From NCBI RefSeq assembly GCF_002847015.1, contig NZ_CP025085.1:3038001-3102000 (forward strand): 64,000 nucleotides of DNA, written 5' to 3'. Position numbers and translations under genes: made by a program. The DNA comes from Prodigiosinella confusarubida (GTDB taxonomy: Bacteria > Pseudomonadota > Gammaproteobacteria > Enterobacterales > Enterobacteriaceae). Shown piece after piece: positions 55,279 to 64,000 of the stretch. A model generated the notes under the pieces. The model was not told where the DNA came from and made no database searches. It was given only the letters and a program-made list of their open reading frames with translations. The stretch's first letter is position 1; each line of letters starts with the position of its first letter.

Positions 55279-56270
55279 AGCAACTCCTCCACGCGTCTAA
55301 AACAAGCGCGCAGTCTACCTTCTCCAAATGGTGTCAATGCAGGTGGCTGATTGCAACGTTCCTGCGCATAAGGGCAACGTGGTTGGAAAGGACACCCTTT
55401 CGGTAAACGCAGCAGATTAGGAGGATTACCTGGAATAGTGGCCAACACTTCATTTTCAGCATCCAGACGAGGAACCGCATTAAGTAAACCGATGGAGTAA
55501 GGATGAGTCGGATTATAGAACACCTCGCGCGCTGTACCGTATTCCATAGTACGTCCCGCGTACATCACCAATACCTTGTCACAGATACCGGCGACTACGC
55601 CCAGGTCGTGAGTAATCATAATGATAGCTGTATTAAATTCACGCTTGAGCTCATTAAGCAACGTCATGATCTGCGCCTGCACCGTCACATCCAACGCCGT
55701 GGTGGGTTCGTCAGCGATCAGTAGTTTTGGGCGACATAACAACGCCATGGCAACCATCACCCGTTGGCGCATCCCACCAGAAAATTCATGTGGATACATA
55801 CGCATACGTTTTCTGGCTTCTGGCATTTTCACCGCATCCAACATCTGGATTGATTCTTCAAACGCTTCACTCTTGCTGAGCTTCTTGTGCAGCATCAGCA
55901 CTTCCATCAACTGCTCCCCTACTCTCATATAAGGGTTAAGCGACGTCATCGGATCCTGAAAAATCATGGCGATTTCTTCAGCACGTAGCCGGTTCAACTC
56001 ACGCTCAGGCAGATTCAGAATTTCCCGTCCATTGAAACGCGCCGAACCAGTAATATGTCCATTGGTGGCCAGCAATCCCATCAGAGCAAACGCGGTCTGG
56101 GATTTACCCGAACCAGACTCGCCAACAATCCCCAATGTTTCACCTGAATTCAGCGTAAAATTAAGATCATTCACGGCGGTCACATCACCATCCGGCGTAT
56201 CAAAAGTTACGCGCAAATCTTTTACGTCCAACAACACGTCCTGGGGCTCTGACGTATTCATCATGGTCAT
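55275..56270 (-). CDS. oppD: Oligopeptide ABC transporter ATP-binding protein OppD
   Basis: The second ATPase of the Opp importer, 331 residues. Walker [20 protein letters not shown] near residue 50, signature [20 protein letters not shown], Walker [14 protein letters not shown] and H-loop ITHDLGVV are intact. The C-terminal cysteines are in [14 protein letters not shown]. oppC ends 12 bases upstream and oppF overlaps by four bases. Confidence 0.97.
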   Translation of the reverse strand: MTMMNTSEPQDVLLDVKDLRVTFDTPDGDVTAVNDLNFTLNSGETLGIVGESGSGKSQTAFALMGLLATNGHITGSARFNGREILNLPERELNRLRAEEIAMIFQDPMTSLNPYMRVGEQLMEVLMLHKKLSKSEAFEESIQMLDAVKMPEARKRMRMYPHEFSGGMRQRVMVAMALLCRPKLLIADEPTTALDVTVQAQIMTLLNELKREFNTAIIMITHDLGVVAGICDKVLVMYAGRTMEYGTAREVFYNPTHPYSIGLLNAVPRLDAENEVLATIPGNPPNLLRLPKGCPFQPRCPYAQERCNQPPALTPFGEGRLRACFRRVEELL

Positions 56271-56281
56271 GAAGCGTCTCC

Positions 56282-57190
56282 TTAGCGATCTTTCGGATCG
56301 AGGGCATCGCGCAAGCCATCGCCGATAAAGTTAAAACAAAACAAGGTGATTACCAGAAACCCTGCCGGATAAAACAGTAACCAGGGTGCAACCTCCATCG
56401 AGTTGGCACCATCGTTCAGCAGTGCGCCCCAACTACTTAGCGGTTCCTGCGTACCTAAGCCAAGGAAACTCAGAAAGGATTCAAACAAAATCATGCTGGG
56501 AACCAGCAATGATGCATATACCACCACCACACCCAACACATTGGGAACGATATGGCGTAATACAATCCCGCGCGTGGATACGCCACAGACCAGTGCGGCC
56601 TCGATGAACTCTTTGCGCTTAAGGCTCAGAGTTTGCCCACGCACAATTCGCGCCATATCCAGCCATGACACCATGCCAATAGCCACAAAAATCAACAAGA
56701 TATTCTGACCAAAAAATGTCACCAACAGAATGACGAAAAACATAAATGGGAAAGAATTCAGAATCTCCAGCAGACGCATCATTACCGAATCGACTTTACC
56801 GCCAAGGTAGCCGGACACCGCGCCGTACAACGTCCCCACGACGACTGCAATCAGTGCTGCTGCCACACCCACCATCAGGGAAATCCGGCCGCCGATGGCA
56901 ACCCGTACCAGTAGGTCGCGACCCGATGAATCCGTACCAAAATAGTGTCCGGAAGCCAGATCCGGCGCACTAGACATCATGTTCCAGTCAGTATCGGCGT
57001 AATTAAATGGCGAGAGCATCGGCGCGAGAATGACAAACAGGGTAATGAGTATCAGAACGATCAAACTGGTCAATGCCGCCCGGTTATGTATAAAACGACG
57101 CCGGGCATCCTGCCATAGACTGCGCCCTTCAATTTCAAGTCGTTCACTAAAGCTATCTACTGCCTCAAGGTTACGTTTATTCCAGAACAT
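56282..57190 (-). CDS. oppC: Oligopeptide ABC transporter permease OppC
   Basis: This 302-residue permease has an N-terminal cytoplasmic part ([19 protein letters not shown]) and six membrane helices; the coupling loop motif [21 protein letters not shown] contacts the ATPases. The ATG at 57190 gives exactly the E. coli length; an upstream ATG at 57256 would extend it into oppB without a match. It sits 13 bases after the oppB stop. Confidence 0.97.
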   Translation of the reverse strand: MFWNKRNLEAVDSFSERLEIEGRSLWQDARRRFIHNRAALTSLIVLILITLFVILAPMLSPFNYADTDWNMMSSAPDLASGHYFGTDSSGRDLLVRVAIGGRISLMVGVAAALIAVVVGTLYGAVSGYLGGKVDSVMMRLLEILNSFPFMFFVILLVTFFGQNILLIFVAIGMVSWLDMARIVRGQTLSLKRKEFIEAALVCGVSTRGIVLRHIVPNVLGVVVVYASLLVPSMILFESFLSFLGLGTQEPLSSWGALLNDGANSMEVAPWLLFYPAGFLVITLFCFNFIGDGLRDALDPKDR

Positions 57191-57203
57191 CAGCTCCCCC
57201 GGT

Positions 57204-58124
57204 TCAGTAACGGATCTTCGGATCGATAACGGCATACAGCACGTCAATGATCGCATTAAACAGAATGGTCAACCCACCCACCAGGATGGTAAGACTAAGC
57301 ACCAGCGAGTAGTCGCGGTTCAATGCCCCGTTGACAAACAACTGGCCGATACCCGGCAACCCGAAAATGGTTTCTACCACCATCGAACCGGTAATAATCC
57401 CGACAAATGCCGGCCCCATATAGGACAGTACCGGCAACAGTGCCGGTTTTAGTGCATGGCGGAAAATAATATGTCGCATTGGCAAGCCTTTGGCCCGGGC
57501 GGTACGAATAAAGTTGGAATGCAACACTTCAATCATTGAGCCACGAGTAATACGAGCGATACTGGCGATATAGGCCAAAGACAGTGCCACCATCGGCAAA
57601 ATGACATACTTTGGTGCCCCACCATTCCAGCCACCACCTGGTAGCCAATGCAGTGTGATGGAAAAAACCAATACCAATAACGGCGCCACCACAAAGCTGG
57701 GAATCACCACCCCGGTCATGGCAAATCCCATTACGGTATAATCCCACTTGCTGTTTTGATGCAGTGCTGCGACCACGCCAGCGCTCACGCCCAGAACCAC
57801 AGCCAGCAGAAAAGCCGCCAGCCCAAGCTTGGCGGATACCGGAAAGGCACTTCCCACCAGATCATTCACCGAATAATCTTTATATTTGAACGACGGTCCG
57901 AAATCCCCATGCGCTAACTGCCATAAATAATCACCATATTGTTTAATCATGGGATCGTTAAGGTGATATTTGGCTTCAATATTGGCCATGACTTCGGGAG
58001 GAAGCGTTCGCTCTCCGGTAAACGGGCTGCCGGGTGCCAATCGCATCATAAAAAACGAAAGGGTAATCAAGATGAACAATGTTGGAATTGCTTCAAGACA
58101 TCGACGAAAAATAAATTTTAACAT
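57204..58124 (-). CDS. oppB: Oligopeptide ABC transporter permease OppB
   Basis: This 306-residue permease with six membrane helices is as long as in E. coli. It begins LKFIFRRCLEAIPTLFILIT, the usual start, and has the coupling loop NFIRTARAKGLPMRHIIFRH and the tail IDVLYAVIDPKIRY. With OppC it forms the membrane channel. An attenuating hairpin lies between it and oppA. Confidence 0.97.
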   Translation of the reverse strand: MLKFIFRRCLEAIPTLFILITLSFFMMRLAPGSPFTGERTLPPEVMANIEAKYHLNDPMIKQYGDYLWQLAHGDFGPSFKYKDYSVNDLVGSAFPVSAKLGLAAFLLAVVLGVSAGVVAALHQNSKWDYTVMGFAMTGVVIPSFVVAPLLVLVFSITLHWLPGGGWNGGAPKYVILPMVALSLAYIASIARITRGSMIEVLHSNFIRTARAKGLPMRHIIFRHALKPALLPVLSYMGPAFVGIITGSMVVETIFGLPGIGQLFVNGALNRDYSLVLSLTILVGGLTILFNAIIDVLYAVIDPKIRY

Positions 58125-58176
58125 TGACCTTACCTATAAAGCCGGTCTGAAAGTTTAACGTTAATTACCAAAACCA

Positions 58177-58204
58177 AACGGGACTGCGTGGTAACACAGT
58201 CCCG
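58177..58204 (-). other. Intercistronic hairpin between oppA and oppB
   Basis: ACGGGACTG and CAGTCCCGT form a nine-base perfect stem with a ten-base loop, beginning nine bases after the oppA stop; on the minus strand TTTGGTTTT follows. It should terminate part of the transcription after oppA and protect the oppA message, giving excess binding protein. Confidence 0.8.
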
Positions 58205-58212
58205 TAGGAATA

Positions 58213-59850
58213 TTAATGTTTGATAATGTAAAGGTTCTTAACGTAGACATTATCCAGCGGATCTTTACCGGTTAAGCCACCCACATAGGGTTTCACCAAG
58301 CGGGTGTTGGCGTAGTAGTAAACCGGAACAATCGCGGCATCTTTTTCTAACCGTATTTCCGCTTGTCGATAAAAATCGGCCCGTTCATCTTCGGTTTTGG
58401 CCGCCATTGCTTTTACCATCAACGCATCAAACACCGGGTTCTTGTAATGGGCGGTGTTGCTGCTGCTGTCGGAAATCATAATGTTCAGGAACGTGGACGG
58501 CTCGTTATAGTCCGCACACCATCCCCCGCGGGCCAGGTCATAATTCCCCTGATGACGGTTATCCAGGAAGGTTTTCCATTCCTGATTATCCAGTTTTACC
58601 TCAACGCCAATGTTGTGCTTCCAGATAGACGATGCTGCGATCGCCATCTTTTTATGCAAATCGGAAGTATTGTACAGCAGATTAAACGTCAATGGTTTTG
58701 CGGCAGTATAACCGGCTTCAGCCAGCAATTTTTTCGCTTCAGTATCGCGTTTTTCCTGTGTCCAGCTAAACCACGCCGGCGCGGTTAATTTCAGACCGTC
58801 AATATAAGGCGGGGTAAAACCATAAGCCGGAATATCACCCTGATTTTTCACTTTGTTAGTGAGGATATTTTGGCTCAGACCTAAAACCAGCGCCTTACGT
58901 ACTCTGGGATCGTTGAACGGTGCCTTCTGATTATTAATTTCGTAGTAGTAAGTGCAAAGATAAGGATTGACTTTAACTTCGTTCGGGATCTCTTTTTTCA
59001 ACTTCTGGAACAGTTCTATTGGCAGATAGTTATACGTCATGTCGATTTCACCGCTGCGATAGCGGTTAACATCAGTCACTTCAGATGAAATAGGCAAATA
59101 GGTAACTTTGTTAATCACAGTGTGGGCGTTATCCCAGTAATACGGATTACGTACCAGCACCATTTTTTCGTTAACCACCCACTCTTTCAGCTTATAAGCA
59201 CCATTGCCAACCCAATTTTCTGGCCGCGTCCATTTTTCACCAAACTTTTCGACAACGGCTTTATTTACCGGGAAAGTCGATGGATGAACCAACAATTTAT
59301 AAAAATATGGAACTGGTTCGCTCAACGTCACTTCCAGCGTATGGTCATCCAGCGCTTTTACACCCAGCGTATCCGGGGATTTTTTACCGGCCACCACATC
59401 ATCAATATTGACAATATGACCAAACTGCAAATAACTGGCATAAGGCGAGGCGGTTTTCGGGTCGGAAACACGCCGCCAACTGTAAACAAAATCTTGAGCG
59501 GTAACCGGATCGCCATTAGACCAACGGGCATTTTTACGCAAGTGGAACGTCCAGACTTTAAAATCCTTGTTATCCCAGCTCTCCGCCACCCCCGGTGCCG
59601 GATGACCATCAGGAGAAGTGACCAGCAAGCCTTCCAGCAAATCACGCGATACATTGGACTCAGGAACCCCTTCAATTTTGTGTGGGTCAAGTGAAGAGAC
59701 TTCAGCACCATTATTACGCACCAGTTCTTGCTTGGCTGCCAATTGCACACCGGCTGGCACATTAGCAGCCCAGGCAGAGGCACCGGCAGACGCCCCCAGA
59801 ACTGAGAGAATCCCGACGACAAGTCGTTTTTTTGTTGTTTTAGTTAACAT
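58213..59850 (-). CDS. oppA: Periplasmic oligopeptide-binding protein OppA
   Basis: This 545-residue protein binds peptides of two to five residues with little sequence preference. The signal peptide is TKKRLVVGILSVLGASAGASAWA, cut before ANVPAG. The mature sequence has family landmarks RNNGAEVSSLDPHKIEGVPE and the peptide-contact segments YLCTYYYEINNQKAPFNDPRV-type and DNRHQGNYDLARGGWCADYN. The ATG at 59850 has CAGGAG ten bases upstream; one at 59859 is too close to it. Codons 4-8 carry ACAACAAAAAAACG, a CA-rich stretch similar to targets of the small RNA GcvB; that is inference. It is the first gene of oppABCDF. Confidence 0.97.
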   Translation of the reverse strand: MLTKTTKKRLVVGILSVLGASAGASAWAANVPAGVQLAAKQELVRNNGAEVSSLDPHKIEGVPESNVSRDLLEGLLVTSPDGHPAPGVAESWDNKDFKVWTFHLRKNARWSNGDPVTAQDFVYSWRRVSDPKTASPYASYLQFGHIVNIDDVVAGKKSPDTLGVKALDDHTLEVTLSEPVPYFYKLLVHPSTFPVNKAVVEKFGEKWTRPENWVGNGAYKLKEWVVNEKMVLVRNPYYWDNAHTVINKVTYLPISSEVTDVNRYRSGEIDMTYNYLPIELFQKLKKEIPNEVKVNPYLCTYYYEINNQKAPFNDPRVRKALVLGLSQNILTNKVKNQGDIPAYGFTPPYIDGLKLTAPAWFSWTQEKRDTEAKKLLAEAGYTAAKPLTFNLLYNTSDLHKKMAIAASSIWKHNIGVEVKLDNQEWKTFLDNRHQGNYDLARGGWCADYNEPSTFLNIMISDSSSNTAHYKNPVFDALMVKAMAAKTEDERADFYRQAEIRLEKDAAIVPVYYYANTRLVKPYVGGLTGKDPLDNVYVKNLYIIKH

Positions 59851-60785
59851 TATTATCATGCTCCTGTATTTACTATTAGCGCACCAATAAGCGCCACATA
59901 ACCCTGCTTAAAGCACCAAACGTTTGACATCAGAGGAACGTATCTGGTGATTTCAACATTTAGTGATTGAGAGATCGTCTATTTATATAGCATCTGACCG
60001 ATTACCGACTGTACATCACTTAAAATAAGGCAGTGATTGTCTGAGGCAGGCGGGGTCAGAAATGTCATTACGCATCTCATCTGCTGCCAGAAATCAACAG
60101 CGTATATATGTCCTTCCCTACCTATAGAAAGGTGATTAAATACTCAAAATACATCTTTATAATATCGCAGTGACACATGCCATCTTTTCAAGAAAACACA
60201 AAGCGTTTTGGAAGCCATGGGCTGCCGATATCCGTTTCTGGGAAGCCACAAAATCAGAGATACTGTTATCTATCATTTGCCCTGTTATCTAATCTAGTAC
60301 AAATATGTTTTCCATAAAATTAACTTATGCATAACTACAGTATGAAAAGTAACGGTTCCGAACGTATCAAAAGAATTCACCTGCGCCAATAGATTTTATA
60401 TGTTGTTACTTAATTTTCTTTTCTATCCTCATAACGATACACCTACCTTAGATTACTAACAGCAACGCTGTTCTGATGAATTCCACAAATAAGTAAATTG
60501 CTTATTTTTTAGATTATAACTTTAATATACAACACATTGACAACATAAAATTTACACACATGAAATAAAACAATATATTATTCTTTGTCGTAAAACTGTG
60601 ATCATAGCAGCACAAAAACGTAGATTTGTGAAAAAATTAACAACATGCTGGGTATGGGCGACAAGGATAGATTGTTCAACATTCCTCAGTTCACGTAAGT
60701 ATCAATGTCTTAACGGCATGAGAAATAGATAAGATTTTTTTATCTTAATATCCATGGTAAAAATAATGGGAAGGCAGGATATAAT
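59851..60785. other. Long non-coding region upstream of oppA
   Basis: About 935 bases with no credible gene on either strand; it becomes very AT-rich from roughly 60300 to 60770. It should contain the oppA promoter and a long leader or regulatory zone. No clear operator or terminator could be picked out. The 163-base palindromic element follows at 60786. Confidence 0.55.
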
Positions 60786-60948
60786 CAGACCGTTGACAAA
60801 CCTACGTATAGCGTCAGAACGGTGATAATGAGAGAGAAGAGTAAAGCATCCGCGCCAGGGATGGCGCGGCTTGAGCTTACAGGGAGGTACTTGCAGCGTC
60901 TTTACGATCTTCTCATTATCGCCGCTATATAGACGTTGTCATCAAACT
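60786..60948 (-). repeat. 163-bp palindromic dispersed element, copy 2
   Basis: This is the reverse complement of the element at 48624-48786, with the same length and three mismatches. The central hairpin is at 60849-60868. On both sides the flanks read ATATAAT (before 60786 and after 60949), which may be a target-site duplication, and a further CAGGAT/ATCCTG pair lies outside. It sits between oppA and ychE. Confidence 0.9.
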
Positions 60949-60999
60949 CATATAATCCTGCCTGATCATCAGAGGACATAATTAAAAGAGAGAAGAAAA

Positions 61000-61644
61000 T
61001 TAAAGCAGTCCAGGGAAAATGGCTTTTATGCCTGTCACAATAAACTCAATGCCCAGAGACATCAGTAGTAACCCCATAATACGGGTGACAACGTTGATTC
61101 CCGTCTGTCCCAATACTTTGACCAAAATAGGTGCCACACGGAATAACAGCCAACAGCAAAAAGCAAAAATGGCAATCGCCAGAGAAAGTCCAAATAAATT
61201 CAACCAGCCATGATACCGGGAACTCCATACAATGGTTGAACTGATAGCGCCAGGCCCGGCCATCAAGGGTAAAGCCAGTGGCACAACACCAATGCTTTCA
61301 CGATTGGCAGTTTCCGTTTTTTCTTGCTTATTCTGTTTATCTTCCCCTAATTTACCGCTGATCATTGACATCGCAATGGTGACCACCAATATTCCTCCGG
61401 CAATACGGAATGAATCAATAGAAATTCCGAACAACCGCAGAATACTGTCGCCAAAGAAAAGAGACCCCCACAGAATACCGACGACTGAAAGATTGGCGGT
61501 CAAATTGGTCTTGTTACGCCCAATCGTCCCTTGATAATTAGTCATGCTAATGAAAACAGGCAAGATACCAATAGGGTTGATCAACGCAAACAACCCGATA
61601 AAAAACTTGATATAGCCGGAAAAATCTAACATGGACTGCATCAC
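61000..61644 (-). CDS. ychE: MarC family inner-membrane protein YchE
   Basis: This 214-residue protein has six membrane helices and is close to E. coli YchE. Conserved segments are KFFIGLFALINPIGILPVFIS, NLTANLSVVGILWG and GIDSFRIAGGILV-type (ISIDSFRIAGGILVVTIAMS), with PLALPLMAGPGAISSTIVW near 122. The function of the MarC family is not established. It is divergent from adhE, as in E. coli; a strong Fur-like box lies between them. Confidence 0.95.
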   Translation of the reverse strand: MMQSMLDFSGYIKFFIGLFALINPIGILPVFISMTNYQGTIGRNKTNLTANLSVVGILWGSLFFGDSILRLFGISIDSFRIAGGILVVTIAMSMISGKLGEDKQNKQEKTETANRESIGVVPLALPLMAGPGAISSTIVWSSRYHGWLNLFGLSLAIAIFAFCCWLLFRVAPILVKVLGQTGINVVTRIMGLLLMSLGIEFIVTGIKAIFPGLL

Positions 61645-61828
61645 AAACTACCTCAAATGGATTAATGTGAAAGCTAGGAACCTTCGCGGCGCTACTGTAA
61701 TGTAAGTAATGGCGCTAATCCATTACTTGATAGACATCTCACCTGTCATTTTTTCTCTATTTTCGATATAAACAGTGAAAGATTGCATTTGATGATGCTG
61801 ATTGTTTTATCTACAGATGCACAATGTT

Positions 61829-61847
61829 GATAATGATTCTCATAAAC
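61829..61847. promoter_or_regulatory. Strong Fur-box match between ychE and adhE
   Basis: GATAATGATTCTCATAAAC matches the 19-base Fur consensus at 15 positions, and its reverse complement contains the classical ATGAGAATCATTATC. It lies 185 bases upstream of ychE and 317 bases upstream of adhE. Apart from it, the 519-base gap 61645-62163 shows a TATAAT at 62081 and the adhE ribosome site AGGAG, but no gene. Confidence 0.7.
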
Positions 61848-62163
61848 GCGCTGCTGAATGGAGTCAGCATGGATAATTTTAGATAGAGATCACAAAATTA
61901 CTCTCTGTAAGTCGGTATGCTTCTTCTATAGCAAAGGACGGAAACCAGTAAGACATTCATAGACAGGAATTAAAACTATTTGGGAAATTGAAAGAGAAAA
62001 AAGGGAAACTACCAAGCTCTTTGAGTCAATGGAATAAGGACTAATGACACAAGTAATCCATAAGACTTTTGTCATCACCGTATAATCAAGTGTGATTATC
62101 TATACTTCTTACTTGTTCGACAGACCATTGACTGAAAGAATTTAACATTATCAGGAGAGCACT

Positions 62164-64000
62164 ATGGCCGTAACAAATGTTGCTGAACTTAACGCACTGG
62201 TCGCACGCGTGAAAAAAGCACAGCAGGAATTTGCTAACTATTCTCAAGAGCAGGTTGATAAAATTTTCAGCGCTGCCGCACTGGCTGCCTCGGACGCTCG
62301 CATACCGCTGGCAAAAATGGCTGTCACTGAATCCGGTATGGGGATTATTGAAGACAAGGTCATCAAAAACCATTTTGCCTCTGAATATATCTACAATGCT
62401 TATAAAGATGAGCAAACCTGTGGTGTCTTATCTGAAGATAAGACCTTCGGAACAATCACCATCGCGGAACCTATCGGTATTATTTGTGGTATCGTTCCTA
62501 CGACCAACCCGACGTCAACCGCAATTTTCAAAGCATTAATCAGCCTGAAAACCCGTAACGGCATCATTTTCTCCCCTCACCCACGCGCTAAAAACGCGAC
62601 TAATAAGGCCGCTGATATCGTGCTGCAAGCCGCTATCGCTGCAGGCGCACCGAAAGATATTATCGGTTGGATTGATGAACCTTCTGTTGAGCTTTCCAAT
62701 CAGTTAATGCATCACCCTGATATTAACCTGATCCTGGCTACCGGTGGTCCTGGCATGGTGAAAGCCGCATACAGCTCAGGCAAACCGGCTATCGGCGTCG
62801 GTGCGGGTAATACCCCGGTCGTCGTTGACGAAACCGCTGATATCAAACGTGCAGTCGCCTCCATCTTGATGTCAAAAACCTTTGATAACGGTGTTATCTG
62901 CGCGTCTGAACAATCCGTTATTGTGGTAGACAAAGCTTATGATGCCATGCGTGAGCGTTTTATGACTCATGGCGGTTACATGTTGAAAGGCAAAGAATTG
63001 GAAGCCGTTCAGGGTGTTTTACTGAAAAATGGCGCACTGAATGCAGCTATTGTCGGCCAGCCCGCGCCTCGTATTGCGGAAATGGCAGGTATCACTGTTC
63101 CAGCTGAAACCAAAGTGTTGATCGGCGAAGTCACCAATGTTGATGAGTCCGAACCTTTTGCTCACGAAAAACTCTCCCCTACGCTAGCTATGTATCGGGC
63201 CGATGATTTCGAAGATGCCGTCGTCAAAGCTGAAAAACTGGTGGCTATGGGGGGGATCGGTCACACATCCTGTCTGTACACCGATCAGGATAACCAGACT
63301 GCGCGGGTTAATTACTTCGGCGACAAGATGAAAACCGCCCGTATTCTGATCAACACCCCAGCATCCCAAGGTGGGATTGGGGATCTTTACAACTTCAAAC
63401 TCGCACCGTCATTGACATTAGGTTGTGGTTCTTGGGGCGGTAACTCCATCTCCGAGAACGTCGGGCCGAAACATCTGATCAACCGCAAAACAGTCGCTAA
63501 GCGAGCAGAAAATATGTTATGGCACAAGCTCCCCAAATCAATCTACTTCCGTCGTGGCTCTTTGCCAATCGCACTGGAAGAAGTGGCAACAGATGGTGCT
63601 AAACGCGCCTTTATCGTGACCGATCGCTTCTTGTTTAATAACGGTTACGCTGATCAGATCGTTGATGTACTGAAAAATTGCGGATTAGAAACCGATGTCT
63701 TCTTCGAGGTGGAAGCTGATCCAACGCTGAGCATCGTTCGCAAAGGCGCCGAACAGATGAATTCGTTCAAACCCGATGTCATTATCGCGCTTGGCGGTGG
63801 TTCACCGATGGATGCTGCCAAAATCATGTGGGTCATGTATGAACATCCTGATACCCACTTTGAAGATCTGGCATTGCGCTTTATGGATATCCGTAAGCGT
63901 ATCTACACCTTCCCGAAAATGGGTGTAAAAGCGAAATTAATCGCGGTCACGACAACATCCGGCACGGGTTCTGAAGTGACACCGTTTGCGGTAGTTACCG
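62164..64000 (+). CDS. adhE: Bifunctional acetaldehyde-CoA/alcohol dehydrogenase AdhE (5' part)
   Basis: This fermentation enzyme reduces acetyl-CoA to ethanol in two NADH steps and forms filaments (spirosomes). The gene runs off the window end; 612 codons are present of about 890. The aldehyde dehydrogenase half includes GIICGIVPTTNPTSTAIFKA and catalytic Cys in NGVICASEQS near residue 246. The iron-dependent alcohol dehydrogenase half begins near 450 with IALEEVATDGAKRAFIVTDR and holds IIALGGGSPMDAAKIMW; the metal-binding histidines are beyond the end. ATG at 62164 has AGGAG eight bases upstream. Confidence 0.97.
   Translation, partial: MAVTNVAELNALVARVKKAQQEFANYSQEQVDKIFSAAALAASDARIPLAKMAVTESGMGIIEDKVIKNHFASEYIYNAYKDEQTCGVLSEDKTFGTITIAEPIGIICGIVPTTNPTSTAIFKALISLKTRNGIIFSPHPRAKNATNKAADIVLQAAIAAGAPKDIIGWIDEPSVELSNQLMHHPDINLILATGGPGMVKAAYSSGKPAIGVGAGNTPVVVDETADIKRAVASILMSKTFDNGVICASEQSVIVVDKAYDAMRERFMTHGGYMLKGKELEAVQGVLLKNGALNAAIVGQPAPRIAEMAGITVPAETKVLIGEVTNVDESEPFAHEKLSPTLAMYRADDFEDAVVKAEKLVAMGGIGHTSCLYTDQDNQTARVNYFGDKMKTARILINTPASQGGIGDLYNFKLAPSLTLGCGSWGGNSISENVGPKHLINRKTVAKRAENMLWHKLPKSIYFRRGSLPIALEEVATDGAKRAFIVTDRFLFNNGYADQIVDVLKNCGLETDVFFEVEADPTLSIVRKGAEQMNSFKPDVIIALGGGSPMDAAKIMWVMYEHPDTHFEDLALRFMDIRKRIYTFPKMGVKAKLIAVTTTSGTGSEVTPFAVVT

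Noticed and set aside
59122-59694. 190-codon open frame antisense to oppA
   Set aside because: OppA is full length and conserved; the opposite frame shows no ribosome site or family motif.
54312-59850. opp genes as a dipeptide (dpp) or nickel transporter
   Set aside because: Lengths, OppC start, OppA landmarks and the yciU/ychE neighbours match oligopeptide permease.

Overview
The window reads as chromosome of a gammaproteobacterium of the order Enterobacterales, most likely a Pectobacteriaceae member (Dickeya, Brenneria or Pectobacterium type). Almost every protein is a close relative of an E. coli protein, and from cysB to adhE the gene order mirrors that of E. coli, but trpG and trpD are separate genes and araC sits at the end of the arabinose transport operon. 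The species is not settled by the sequence. No rRNA, tRNA, CRISPR array, prophage or transposase gene was seen.

Layout. (1) 0-7.2 kb, minus strand: a complete N-type (Na+-translocating family) F1Fo ATPase operon, atpD-C-Q-R-B-E-F-A-G, followed by a small exported SgcJ/EcaC-like protein. It has no atpH; the b subunit carries a delta-like C-terminal part. (2) 7.2-9.9 kb: yfeH (bile acid:sodium symporter-like) and ydgJ (Gfo/Idh/MocA oxidoreductase). (3) 9.9-18.3 kb: an arabinose locus, araFGH-C divergent from araBA, with no araD in the window. (4) 18.6-24.9 kb: rsxABCDGE (Rnf-like electron transport complex) coupled to nth. (5) 25.5-31 kb: dtpA, cysB and topA. (6) 31.4-38.1 kb: yciN, an additional methyltransferase gene, sohB, yciK, btuR, rluB, yciO and rnm. 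(7) 38.2-45.2 kb: the complete attenuated trp operon trpL-E-G-D-CF-B-A. (8) 45.2-54.2 kb: ompW, a YkgJ-like protein, yciC, yciB, yciA, tonB, yciI, an additional chemoreceptor gene, yciY (a 58-residue gene), clsA and yciU. (9) 54.2-64 kb: oppABCDF, ychE and the first 1837 bases of adhE.

How the genes work together. The N-ATPase would couple ATP and ion gradients, and the Rsx complex moves electrons through a membrane complex of the Na+/H+-pumping Rnf family. The ara locus imports and isomerises arabinose; the trp operon makes tryptophan under repressor and attenuation control; opp and dtpA import peptides. Regulatory sites that can be read directly include the trp promoter, operator and attenuator, an exact FNR palindrome between ompW and the YkgJ-like gene, a strong Fur-box match between ychE and adhE, a weaker one at tonB, and a CRP-like site in the ara control region.

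The most unusual structure not explained by genes is a 163-bp palindromic element present twice in opposite orientation (48624-48786 and 60786-60948, three mismatches), flanking the tonB-to-opp segment. No clearly undescribed multi-gene system was found. The best leads are the N-ATPase with its coupled exported protein, the inverted element pair, the nested-stem terminator behind sohB, the Fur box next to adhE, and the two lineage-specific insertions in an otherwise conserved gene order.
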